A stretch of DNA of 6,019 bases from positions 1 through 6,019 of the forward strand of contig DFGZ01000120.1 in NCBI GenBank assembly GCA_002371295.1, in the 5' to 3' direction. The notes under the pieces were generated by a model, which was given only the letters and a program-made list of their open reading frames with translations, ran no database searches and was not told the DNA's origin. The DNA is from Oribacterium sp. UBA3737. GTDB lineage: Bacteria; Bacillota_A; Clostridia; Lachnospirales; Lachnospiraceae. This document shows, one piece after another, positions 1-4,755 of this stretch; within the stretch, counting starts at the first letter, position 1, and every line of letters begins with the position of its first letter. A program made the translations under genes and the position numbers.

Positions 1-507
1 AACATATCTCTGTCTGTATCTGGTGTCTGTATCCTGAATTCCGTGGAACTTCTCTGGAAGCGGATAGAGAGACTTGGAAAGAAGTGTAAGCTTCTCGGCA
101 TGAACAGAGGTCTCACCTGTCTTAGTCTTGAAAACATAACCCTCGATACCGATGATATCGCCGATATCAAGCTTCTTGAATGCCTTGTACTCATCCTCGC
201 CGATACCGTCACGAGCTACATAAGCCTGGATTCTGCCCTGCTTGTCCTGAAGGTGTACGAATGAAGCCTTACCCATGACACGCTTCAGCATGATACGTCC
301 TGCGATAGCCACATGCTGATTCTCAAGAGTCTCGAAATTCTCTCTGATCTCCTCTGAATGATGTGTCTGCTCGAACTTTGTGATCTCAAACGGATCCTGT
401 CCTGCTGCCTGAAGCTCTGCAAGCTTGTCGCGACGAGCCTGTACGATGTGATTTGTATCCTCAACAGGCTGATTGTTCTGCTGATTGTTCTGCTGATTCT
501 CTGCCAT
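1..507 (-). CDS. lysS: Lysyl-tRNA synthetase, class II (N-terminal part, runs off left edge)
   Basis: Class II lysyl-tRNA synthetase charges tRNA-Lys with lysine in the cytoplasm using ATP. Only the first 169 codons are visible; the frame is open to base 1 and the family is usually about 490 or more residues. Residues 1-20 are a Q/N-rich low-complexity tail. An N-terminal helix follows (QARRDKLAELQAAGQDPF, about 28-45), then the anticodon-binding OB fold (about 75-150) with the family signature KRVMGKASFVHLQD. The segment LPEKFHGIQDTDTRYRQRYV at 150-169 is the diagnostic link leading into the catalytic domain, whose motifs 1-3 lie outside. The ATG at 507 is preceded by GGGAG (514-518) with 6 nt spacing. 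It is the last gene of the dusB-greA-lysS group but sits 267 nt after greA behind its own candidate promoter and structured leader. Identification is by recognised family sequence; very secure. Confidence 0.97.
   Translation of the reverse strand, partial: MAENQQNNQQNNQPVEDTNHIVQARRDKLAELQAAGQDPFEITKFEQTHHSEEIRENFETLENQHVAIAGRIMLKRVMGKASFVHLQDKQGRIQAYVARDGIGEDEYKAFKKLDIGDIIGIEGYVFKTKTGETSVHAEKLTLLSKSLYPLPEKFHGIQDTDTRYRQRYV
469..498 (-). repeat. 12-bp tandem repeat at the 5' end of lysS
   Basis: The plus-strand 12-mer CTGATTGTTCTG occurs at 469-480 and 481-492, followed by a half copy CTGATT at 493-498. Read on the minus strand in the lysS frame, each copy encodes Q-Q-N-N-type residues and produces the Q/N-rich N-terminal tail. 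The length is a multiple of three, so gain or loss of a copy would keep the frame. Confidence 0.85.
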
Positions 508-535
508 GTTTCTCTCCCTCTTTGATATGAAATCC

Positions 536-639
536 GCACATGAAGAACCATGTGCCTGTTCTTCCTAAATGCAGGTCGTTTAAGCCTGCACTCCGCTTTA
601 TGCTAATGAAGACGGCCGGGCCACATTCACCCAGCCGTC
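536..639 (-). promoter_or_regulatory. Structured 5' leader of lysS: three stem-loops
   Basis: Three inverted repeats lie between the candidate lysS promoter and its ribosome site. In transcription order: a 10-bp stem with one G-U pair, arms 630-639 and 611-620, loop 621-629; a 6-bp stem with arms 585-590 and 570-575 (TGCAGG/CCTGCA); and a perfect 7-bp stem with arms 549-555 and 536-542 (GCACATG/CATGTGC), 6-nt loop. The first is GC-rich but is not followed by a T run, so it is not a standard intrinsic terminator. I see no T-box sequence (AGGGTGGNACCGCG type) and no recognisable lysine riboswitch core. The stems are visible in the sequence; a regulatory role is inference. Confidence 0.5.
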
Positions 640-664
640 AGATATTAAAACTTGACTATATTAT

Positions 665-693
665 ATTATCTACTTTAATCTCCGGAATCCCAA
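665..693 (-). promoter_or_regulatory. Candidate sigma-A promoter for lysS
   Basis: On the minus strand, TTGGGA (688-693) is separated by 17 nt from GATAAT (665-670), matching 4/6 and 5/6 of the consensus. A perfect TATAAT at 660-665 overlaps but lacks a -35 at the right distance. Predicted transcription would start near 655-658 and give a leader of about 150 nt. The -35 lies inside one arm of an inverted repeat (689-695). The distance from greA and the promoter quality suggest lysS can be transcribed separately. Confidence 0.5.
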
Positions 694-733
694 GGCTCTG
701 CTTCTTCGCAGAAAACCACCATCGTTCCTTGGG
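689..733 (-). repeat. Nested inverted repeat downstream of greA
   Basis: The outer arms CCCAAGG (689-695) and CCTTGGG (727-733) enclose an inner 5-bp stem TCTGC (697-701)/GCAGA (708-712) with a 6-nt loop. No T tract follows on the minus strand, so terminator function for greA is doubtful. It may be a processing or pausing structure, or simply DNA symmetry around the lysS -35. Confidence 0.45.
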
Positions 734-774
734 GAATTTCAGACATTATGACTCGTAAAAAAAGACTAAAGAAA

Positions 775-1269
775 TTACTCGGCCTCGTGACGAGCTACCT
801 CAAGTACCTTGAACTTAAGAAGACCTGCATCAGTCTCAACCTCTACCTCATCACCTGCTTTATGATGAAGAAGAGCATGACCTACAGGAGACTCGTTTGA
901 AATCTTTCCTGCAAGGCTGTTTGCCTCTGAAGAACCAACGATATAGTATGTAACTTCCTCGTCAAACTCCTCATCGAGAAGAACAACGCGGCATCCTACA
1001 TTGATCTCACCATCAACAGTGTCATCAACTACCTCTACGTTCTTGAGAAGTGTCTCGAGCTCAACAATTCTTGCCTCGATATCACGCTGCTCATCCTTCG
1101 CTGCATCATACTCGGCATTCTCTGAAAGATCACCCTGCTCTCTGGCTTCCTTGATCTTTGCGGCGATCTCCTGTCTGCGGTTTACCTTGAGATCATGAAG
1201 CTCTTCCTCATACTTCTTGAGTCCTGCACGTGTGAGTAAGTTTTTCTTTACTGTCTGCTCCTCTGCCAT
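775..1269 (-). CDS. greA: Transcription elongation factor GreA
   Basis: GreA enters the RNA polymerase secondary channel and stimulates cleavage of backtracked transcripts, rescuing arrested complexes. The predicted protein has 164 residues (E. coli GreA has 158). Residues 10-80 form the N-terminal antiparallel coiled coil; its tip carries QGDLSENAEYDAA with Asp47 and Glu50, matching the catalytic acidic pair D41/E44 of E. coli. Residues about 90-164 are the FKBP-like domain, with SPVGHALLHHKAGDEV at 127-142. AGGAG at 1281-1285 is 11 nt before the ATG at 1269 and only 2 nt before an in-frame ATG at 1278 (adding MAN). I prefer 1269 because family members commonly begin near MAEE and 2 nt is too short a spacing. 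An earlier in-frame ATG at 1338 lies upstream of this Shine-Dalgarno and is unlikely. It sits 99-108 nt after dusB, depending on the start. Confidence 0.96.
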   Translation of the reverse strand: MAEEQTVKKNLLTRAGLKKYEEELHDLKVNRRQEIAAKIKEAREQGDLSENAEYDAAKDEQRDIEARIVELETLLKNVEVVDDTVDGEINVGCRVVLLDEEFDEEVTYYIVGSSEANSLAGKISNESPVGHALLHHKAGDEVEVETDAGLLKFKVLEVARHEAE

Positions 1270-1339
1270 GTTTGCCATAGCTCCTTTCACATAAAAACTG
1301 ATGTTCCCTGACGGGTCTATCCTTATTTTTAGGCGCAAT

Positions 1340-1368
1340 ACTACACCTTTACCTTACGATTTTTACAA
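1340..1368 (-). promoter_or_regulatory. Possible promoter upstream of greA (weak)
   Basis: In the roughly 100-nt dusB-greA gap, minus-strand TTGTAA (1363-1368) is 17 nt from TGTAGT (1340-1345). Matches to consensus are moderate at -35 and weak at -10. No terminator hairpin follows dusB, so read-through from dusB is at least as likely. Confidence 0.25.
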
Positions 1369-1377
1369 ATGCTGATT

Positions 1378-2337
1378 TTATACATTAATAAGTAGTTTGT
1401 CAACCAGCTCATAGAGTTTTTCGATACTCTCCGCAGTATTCACCTGAGCCCTCAGACGTGATGAATTGGGAAGTCCCTCCGTATACCATGAAATATGCTT
1501 TCTCATTTCTCTTATGGTGGTGAATTCCCCCTTAATGGAAAGCATCAGTTCCGTGTGTCTGTGGATCATCTCAATGATATCCCTGAGCTCCGGTTTCGGA
1601 AGAAGCTCTCCTGTCTCAAGAAGATGTATCGTCCTCTTGAAGAGCCACGGATTTCCCTGGGCACCTCTCGCAATGGCCACACCGTCGCAGCCTGTCTCAT
1701 CAAGCATTCTTTTAGCATCCTCCGGCTCAAAGATGTCACCGTTTCCGAACACAGGTATCTTAACAGCTTCCTTCACACGTCTTATAACATCCCAGTCTGC
1801 CTTTCCGGCGTACATCTGGGAACGTGTCCTTCCATGTACAGTCACTGCGGAAACGCCGGCGCTTTCTGCCATTTTAGCGAACTCTGCCGCAGTATCATCC
1901 TCCTTCATAAATCCCTTTCGGAACTTTACAGTTATGGGGACATGGCATTTCTTCACCATACTGCTCAATATCTTATAAGCGAGATCCGGATGGTTCATAA
2001 GGTCTGATCCCTCATGGTTGTTGACTATCTTTCCAACAGGGCATCCCATGTTCACATCTATAATGTCGAATCTGTCTTCAATCTGATGGGCGATATCCGA
2101 CATTATCTCAGGATCGGAGCCGAAAAGCTGCACAGCAACCGGAGATCCGTCACCGTCCCTCTTCATGAGCTCTTCAGTGTTTTTATTCTTATATAAAATG
2201 GCCTTTGCGCTGACCATTTCTGTTGTGGTGAGTCCTGCACCCATTTCGTGTACCAATGTTCTGAACGGGAGGTCTGTGACTCCCGCCATCGGCGCCATCA
2301 CCACATTATTTTTAAGTTCAATATTTCCGATTTTCAT
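1378..2337 (-). CDS. dusB: tRNA-dihydrouridine synthase, DusB family
   Basis: This FMN- and NADPH-dependent enzyme reduces uridines in the tRNA D-loop to dihydrouridine. The product is 319 residues, close to E. coli DusB (321). The TIM-barrel FMN site begins with [15 protein letters not shown] (12-26). The catalytic acid is Cys99 in NMGCP (96-100). KFRKG (138-142), [15 protein letters not shown] (168-182), GNGDI (198-202) and ARGAQGNPW (223-231) are flavin and substrate elements in family order. The helical tRNA-binding domain follows, with [10 protein letters not shown] at about 276-285. The ATG at 2337 has only a weak AGAAAG ribosome site (2345-2350, 7 nt spacing), poorer than those of its neighbours. 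It follows a 280-nt palindromic region and precedes greA, as in many clostridia. Family assignment is secure; the exact uridine position modified is not knowable from sequence. Confidence 0.95.
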   Translation of the reverse strand: MKIGNIELKNNVVMAPMAGVTDLPFRTLVHEMGAGLTTTEMVSAKAILYKNKNTEELMKRDGDGSPVAVQLFGSDPEIMSDIAHQIEDRFDIIDVNMGCPVGKIVNNHEGSDLMNHPDLAYKILSSMVKKCHVPITVKFRKGFMKEDDTAAEFAKMAESAGVSAVTVHGRTRSQMYAGKADWDVIRRVKEAVKIPVFGNGDIFEPEDAKRMLDETGCDGVAIARGAQGNPWLFKRTIHLLETGELLPKPELRDIIEMIHRHTELMLSIKGEFTTIREMRKHISWYTEGLPNSSRLRAQVNTAESIEKLYELVDKLLINV

Positions 2338-2363
2338 TTATGTTCTTTCTAAATCACAAATAT

Positions 2364-2425
2364 AAAAAACCAGCCTCGCTTTTGGGAACCCCAGCCCATC
2401 AGAAATCGCTTCGCGAAGGCTGGGG
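2364..2425 (-). promoter_or_regulatory. Alternative hairpins ending in a T tract just before dusB
   Basis: On the minus strand, CCCCAGCC (2418-2425) can pair with GGCTGGGG (2389-2396), an 8-bp stem. Its overlapping part CCAGCCTT (2416-2423) can instead pair with GAGGCTGG (2370-2377), which is directly followed by six Ts (2364-2369). The second fold resembles an intrinsic terminator with a long loop and the first would compete with it. The dusB ATG is 26 nt beyond the T tract. Function as a terminator or attenuator is inferred. Confidence 0.4.
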
Positions 2426-2433
2426 CTATATGC

Positions 2434-2452
2434 CAAATTCCTCCGGAATTTG
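2434..2452 (-). repeat. Short hairpin in the palindromic cluster
   Basis: A perfect 8-bp stem CAAATTCC (2434-2441)/GGAATTTG (2445-2452) with a 3-nt loop. Its core resembles the hairpins inside the two 43-bp repeats (ATTYC-loop-GRAAT), with a T-A to C-G pair exchange that keeps pairing. Confidence 0.6.
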
Positions 2453-2459
2453 CCACAAA

Positions 2460-2502
2460 GGCTGGGCGGCATCCTTATTTCTCCGAAATGTGGATTAATC
2501 AC
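2460..2502 (-). repeat. 43-bp direct repeat, copy 1 (degenerate hairpin)
   Basis: This copy matches 2583-2625 at 40 of 43 positions and lies in the intergenic region upstream of dusB. It contains the imperfect palindrome 2471-2495 (11-position arms, 3-nt loop), in which two pairs are lost on the minus strand. It begins with the GGCTGGGCGGC segment on the plus strand and ends with GATTAATCAC. Confidence 0.85.
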
Positions 2503-2507
2503 ATAGA

Positions 2508-2547
2508 GAAAATGCCATTATTTGGCGCTAACGCGCCGGGCATTTTC
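2508..2547 (-). terminator. Large two-part hairpin, possible terminator of the unknown gene
   Basis: The outer 9-bp stem GAAAATGCC (2508-2516)/GGCATTTTC (2539-2547) encloses an inner GC-rich stem GGCGC (2524-2528)/GCGCC (2533-2537) with a 4-nt loop. On the minus strand the structure ends in GGCATTTTCTCT, a short T-rich tail. It lies 71 nt beyond the stop of the unknown gene. It may be a bidirectional terminator or just one member of the surrounding palindrome cluster. Confidence 0.4.
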
Positions 2548-2553
2548 GTTTGA

Positions 2554-2571
2554 TTTCGACTTTCGTCGAAA
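2554..2571 (-). repeat. Hairpin with GAAA tetraloop
   Basis: A perfect 7-bp stem, TTTCGAC (2554-2560)/GTCGAAA (2565-2571). On the minus strand the loop reads GAAA closed by C-G, a stable GNRA tetraloop. It abuts another hairpin, CCAGCC (2572-2577)/GGCTGG (2583-2588), with no gap. Confidence 0.6.
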
Positions 2572-2582
2572 CCAGCCTCGCC

Positions 2583-2625
2583 GGCTGGGCGGCATCCTCA
2601 TTTCTTCGAAATGAGGATTAATCAC
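2583..2625 (-). repeat. 43-bp direct repeat, copy 2 (perfect hairpin), overlaps gene end
   Basis: This is the second copy of the repeat at 2460-2502 (40/43 identical). It contains a perfect 11-bp stem, 2594-2604 with 2608-2618, around a 3-nt loop. On the minus strand it starts with GTGATTAATCC, and the TAA stop of the upstream 205-codon gene (2618-2620) lies in this segment, so the repeat overlaps the gene's end. Confidence 0.85.
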
Positions 2626-3235
2626 CAAATAGTGTATGGTACGCAGTGTTTTCGGCGTCCGGGTCATCCGGGTGTACCGGCATGTCCCAGGAGCCTGTCA
2701 TGCGGATGGAGCCCTGCTCCTCCTCCGAAACTACTGTCTTATCCGGCTCAGAGGCTCCGTACATGGCTTCCGCTTCCTCGGCTGTCGCTCTTCTCACTTC
2801 AGCGATACCCTCAGGGTTATTGGCACCGGGCTCTAGATTTCTGTCCTCGTCCGTGATCTCTACCTCGCTCTCACCTCTTCTGACATTACCATGAAGTGCC
2901 TGAATGGCAGAATAGTAGGTCTCCAGCTTTGTAAAAAGTGCCTCGTACTTCTCTGCAATGCTGTCAATCTTCTTTCTTGAATTGTCCTCATCGAACATCA
3001 CATCCCCGTCCTCATGCATTGACTTGAGCACCAGCTTGTTATCAGCATTGAACTCCATAAGGAAGATGCCGCCGATCTCCTCTGTATACTCTACTGAGAT
3101 TATCTTTAATTCTTTAAGTACATCCTCCGGAAGATTGTTATACTCCGGGTTCATGAAAAACTTCTGATTATATGAATTGGCCGCACAAAGGACCACATTG
3201 TTGCCTTCGAGGCTTGAATTTGCATGTGCTGACAT
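2618..3235 (-). CDS. Conserved-looking protein of unknown function, acidic C-terminal tail
   Basis: The protein has 205 residues and no signal peptide or membrane segment, so it is probably cytoplasmic. Residues about 13-112 look like one folded domain: NVVLCAANSYNQKFF, LPEDVLKELKII, then TEEIGGIFLMEF and a helix ending LFTKLETYYSAIQAL. Residues about 118-205 are acidic, low-complexity and probably disordered (for example SEEEQ and HPDDPDAE). From memory the N-terminal part resembles an uncharacterised Lachnospiraceae family that I believe is DUF6145; this is unverified. No catalytic motif is apparent. The ATG at 3235 has a strong GGAGG (3243-3247) with 7 nt spacing. It lies between the pfkA triple terminator and a palindromic region, so it is probably a single-gene transcript from the candidate promoter at 3362-3390. 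That it is a real gene is well supported; its role is unknown. Confidence 0.88.
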   Translation of the reverse strand: MSAHANSSLEGNNVVLCAANSYNQKFFMNPEYNNLPEDVLKELKIISVEYTEEIGGIFLMEFNADNKLVLKSMHEDGDVMFDEDNSRKKIDSIAEKYEALFTKLETYYSAIQALHGNVRRGESEVEITDEDRNLEPGANNPEGIAEVRRATAEEAEAMYGASEPDKTVVSEEEQGSIRMTGSWDMPVHPDDPDAENTAYHTLFGD

Positions 3236-3361
3236 AGCTTTACCTCCATATCATATAGAGCCGCACACTTTAACTGTCACTTATTAAATCTGCACAGGCT
3301 CCCAAATATCCGACTGAATATCAAAATCACTTCATTTCAGTCACTGTTAACCGTAAGGCGC

Positions 3362-3390
3362 ATGATAACACAATTATCAATTGTGTGCAA
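3362..3390 (-). promoter_or_regulatory. Candidate promoter with palindromic operator in its spacer
   Basis: On the minus strand, TTGCAC (3385-3390) is 17 nt from TATCAT (3362-3367), which has the extended -10 form TG-T-TATCAT. The -35 is weak (3/6); the -10 is 5/6 plus the TG. A perfect 8-bp inverted repeat, ACACAATT-GAT-AATTGTGT, occupies 3368-3386, that is, the whole spacer and two bases of the -35. That is where a dimeric repressor would be expected to bind. It starts just past the pfkA terminator T tract and would give the unknown gene a leader of about 120 nt. Regulation is inferred; I do not recognise the operator. Confidence 0.45.
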
Positions 3391-3392
3391 AT

Positions 3393-3431
3393 AAAAAAAG
3401 ATGTGGTGCAGTAAAAGTATCTGCACCACAT
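3393..3431 (-). terminator. Rho-independent terminator of pfkA, last unit of three
   Basis: A perfect 11-bp stem, ATGTGGTGCAG (3401-3411) with CTGCACCACAT (3421-3431), 9-nt loop, followed on the minus strand by C and seven Ts (3393-3399). This is the strongest of the three tandem units, with the longest T tract and full pairing, and lies 135 nt downstream of the pfkA stop. Confidence 0.85.
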
Positions 3432-3468
3432 AAAAAGATACGGCGCAGTAAAGGTACATACACCACAT
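3432..3468 (-). terminator. Tandem terminator copy, middle unit
   Basis: The 31-nt hairpin at 3438-3468 is followed on the minus strand by C and five Ts (3432-3436). It has diverged from its neighbours, but in minus-strand RNA ten of eleven arm positions still pair, four as G-U wobbles. The plus-strand RNA would have A-C mismatches there, so the structure is preserved only in the pfkA sense direction. Confidence 0.7.
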
Positions 3469-3504
3469 AAAAGATGTGGTGCAGTAAAAGTACATACACC
3501 ACAT
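3469..3504 (-). terminator. Tandem terminator copy, first unit reached
   Basis: The 31-nt hairpin at 3474-3504 has ten of eleven arm positions paired in minus-strand RNA (one G-U), followed by C and only four Ts (3469-3472). It is the first hairpin met by polymerase after pfkA and probably the weakest. Confidence 0.65.
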
Positions 3505-3565
3505 CCCTGTTATCTTCTTTATTATATTCACGCTGGAATCTCTTCCGATCAGATACAGCTGTCTG

Positions 3566-4543
3566 TTATCTTACCAGAAGATTTGCGATTCTGTACTGCT
3601 CCTCAGGAATATCCTTCTTCATCTGAAGTGCTTCCTGAATGTCGAAATCAACAAACTCACCATTCTTATACGCAACTACACGGTTTGACTTACCTTCGAA
3701 AAGAAGCTCTGCTGCCTTTGCGCCCATCATGGAAGCATAATAACGGTCCTTACAGGTCGGTGAACCACCACGCTGGATATGTCCGAGAATAGTAGCTCTT
3801 GTCTCGATACCTGTAGCAGCCTCGATACGCTTTGCCATAGATGCACTGTGGCCGATACCCTCAGCATTGATGATGATATAATGCTTCTTTCCTCTCTTAC
3901 GAGCCTCGATGATACGATTGATGATAGCCTGCTCATCACCGTCGTAACGCTCAGGAATGAGTATCTCCTCTGCACCGTTGGCTACTCCGCACCAGAGAGC
4001 GATGTAACCTGCGCGTCTTCCCATAACCTCGATGATGGAACAACGCTCATGGGATGTAGAAGTATCTCTCAGCTTATCGATAGCATCCATAGCTGTATTG
4101 ATGGCTGTATCAAATCCGATAGTATAGTCTGTACATGCGATATCAAGGTCGATAGTACCCGGAACACCGATAGTGTTGATGCCTAATGCTGAAAGCTTTC
4201 CTGCCCCGCGGAAAGAACCGTCACCGCCAACAACAACTATGCCGTCGATTCCGTGCTTTCTGCAGATCTCAGCTCCACGCTGCTGACCCTCAGGTGTTGT
4301 GAATTCCATACATCTCGCTGTATAAAGAATAGTTCCTCCATGGCTGATTGTATCGGATACGGATGTAGTGTCCATATCTACGATTTCCTCCTGAAGAAGG
4401 CCTGCATAACCTCTCATGATACCTTTAACCTTAAGTCCCTCATGAATAGCGGTTCTTACAACAGAACGAACGCAGGCGTTCATTCCGGGTGCATCACCAC
4501 CTGATGTTAAAACACCTATTGTTTTTACAGATTTTGCAGCCAT
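3566..4543 (-). CDS. pfkA: ATP-dependent 6-phosphofructokinase
   Basis: This enzyme phosphorylates fructose 6-phosphate to fructose 1,6-bisphosphate, the committed step of glycolysis; it is normally a cytoplasmic homotetramer. It has 325 residues (E. coli PfkA 320). GGDAPGMN (15-22) and GGDGS (106-110) bind nucleotide; Gly109 is the position that is Gly in ATP enzymes and Asp in pyrophosphate enzymes, so ATP use is predicted. The catalytic loop is PGTIDLD (128-134) with Asp132 matching E. coli Asp127; the usual Asn between the two Asp is Leu. Substrate residues R167, MGR (174-176), E228, R249, H255 and R258 (GHIQRGG) are present. Arg26 and Arg30 match allosteric-site arginines of E. coli. The start at 4543 is chosen because GGAGG (4551-4555) is 7 nt away; the in-frame ATG at 4549 is only 1 nt from it. 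It lies 212 nt after dnaE and is followed by a triple terminator. Confidence 0.97.
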   Translation of the reverse strand: MAAKSVKTIGVLTSGGDAPGMNACVRSVVRTAIHEGLKVKGIMRGYAGLLQEEIVDMDTTSVSDTISHGGTILYTARCMEFTTPEGQQRGAEICRKHGIDGIVVVGGDGSFRGAGKLSALGINTIGVPGTIDLDIACTDYTIGFDTAINTAMDAIDKLRDTSTSHERCSIIEVMGRRAGYIALWCGVANGAEEILIPERYDGDEQAIINRIIEARKRGKKHYIIINAEGIGHSASMAKRIEAATGIETRATILGHIQRGGSPTCKDRYYASMMGAKAAELLFEGKSNRVVAYKNGEFVDFDIQEALQMKKDIPEEQYRIANLLVR

Positions 4544-4755
4544 AGTCATTCCTCCACTTTTTGTCTAGATTCTCCCTATTAATAGCCATATGGCGACATT
4601 TGAAATCAATGCTCAACTCCTCCGAAGCACTGATATCAGCCCCTCGGAACAAAATGAATGTCAATCCTTCTGTCATTCATTTATGGCATAGCACCACTGC
4701 ATTTTAGCCGCAGAAATGCCATGAAAAATATTTCAAACTGAGTTTATATAATAGT
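4544..4755 (-). other. dnaE-pfkA intergenic region with inverted repeats
   Basis: In transcription order it contains: a 7-bp inverted repeat ATGCCAT (4716-4722)/ATGGCAT (4683-4689); a 9-bp inverted repeat AAATGAATG (4652-4660)/CATTCATTT (4674-4682) whose minus-strand 3' arm runs into TTTTG, a possible weak dnaE terminator; a hairpin at 4622-4647 with about ten pairs and one mismatch; and the palindrome GCCATATGGC (4585-4594). A perfect TTGACA is present at 4659-4664 but no acceptable -10 follows at 16-18 nt, so I do not assign a pfkA promoter. Confidence 0.45.

Larger units (their letters stand above)
3236..3565 (-). other. Intergenic region, pfkA to the unknown gene (330 nt)
   Basis: This gap holds, in transcription order, about 60 nt of pfkA 3' trailer, three tandem terminator-like hairpins, a promoter with a palindromic spacer, and a leader of about 120 nt. 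The leader has a 7-bp stem GACTGAA (3312-3318)/TTCAGTC (3336-3342), then the GGAGG site. An open frame at 3337-3531 is only the repeats read through and is not a gene. Confidence 0.7.

Noticed and set aside
508..774. T-box riboswitch for lysS
   Set aside because: No T-box consensus sequence, no specifier stem of the expected size and no T-tailed terminator are visible.
1466..2007. Two 170-codon plus-strand open frames inside dusB
   Set aside because: Both are antisense shadows of a clear DusB coding sequence and show no motifs or ribosome sites of note.
3250..3276. GTGACA plus TATGAT as a promoter for the unknown gene
   Set aside because: Transcription would start at or after the GGAGG ribosome site, leaving no usable leader.
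3393..3504. CRISPR array
   Set aside because: The 36-37 nt period is similar, but the whole unit is repeated with no unique spacers, and the T-tailed hairpin form fits terminators.
3337..3531. 64-codon minus-strand open frame upstream of the unknown gene
   Set aside because: It is made almost entirely of the three terminator hairpin repeats read through, has an implausible C/Y/F/M-rich composition, and has no family resemblance.
3540..3550. CTCTTCCGATC, an 11-base match to the end of a common Illumina adapter, between the pfkA stop and the repeats
   Set aside because: The flanking bases do not match the adapter (T before and A after, where G and T would be expected), so chance is the simpler explanation; read coverage across 3500-3570 would settle it.
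4494..4676. 60-codon minus-strand open frame overlapping the start of pfkA
   Set aside because: It overlaps pfkA in another frame and covers the intergenic hairpins; no protein features.
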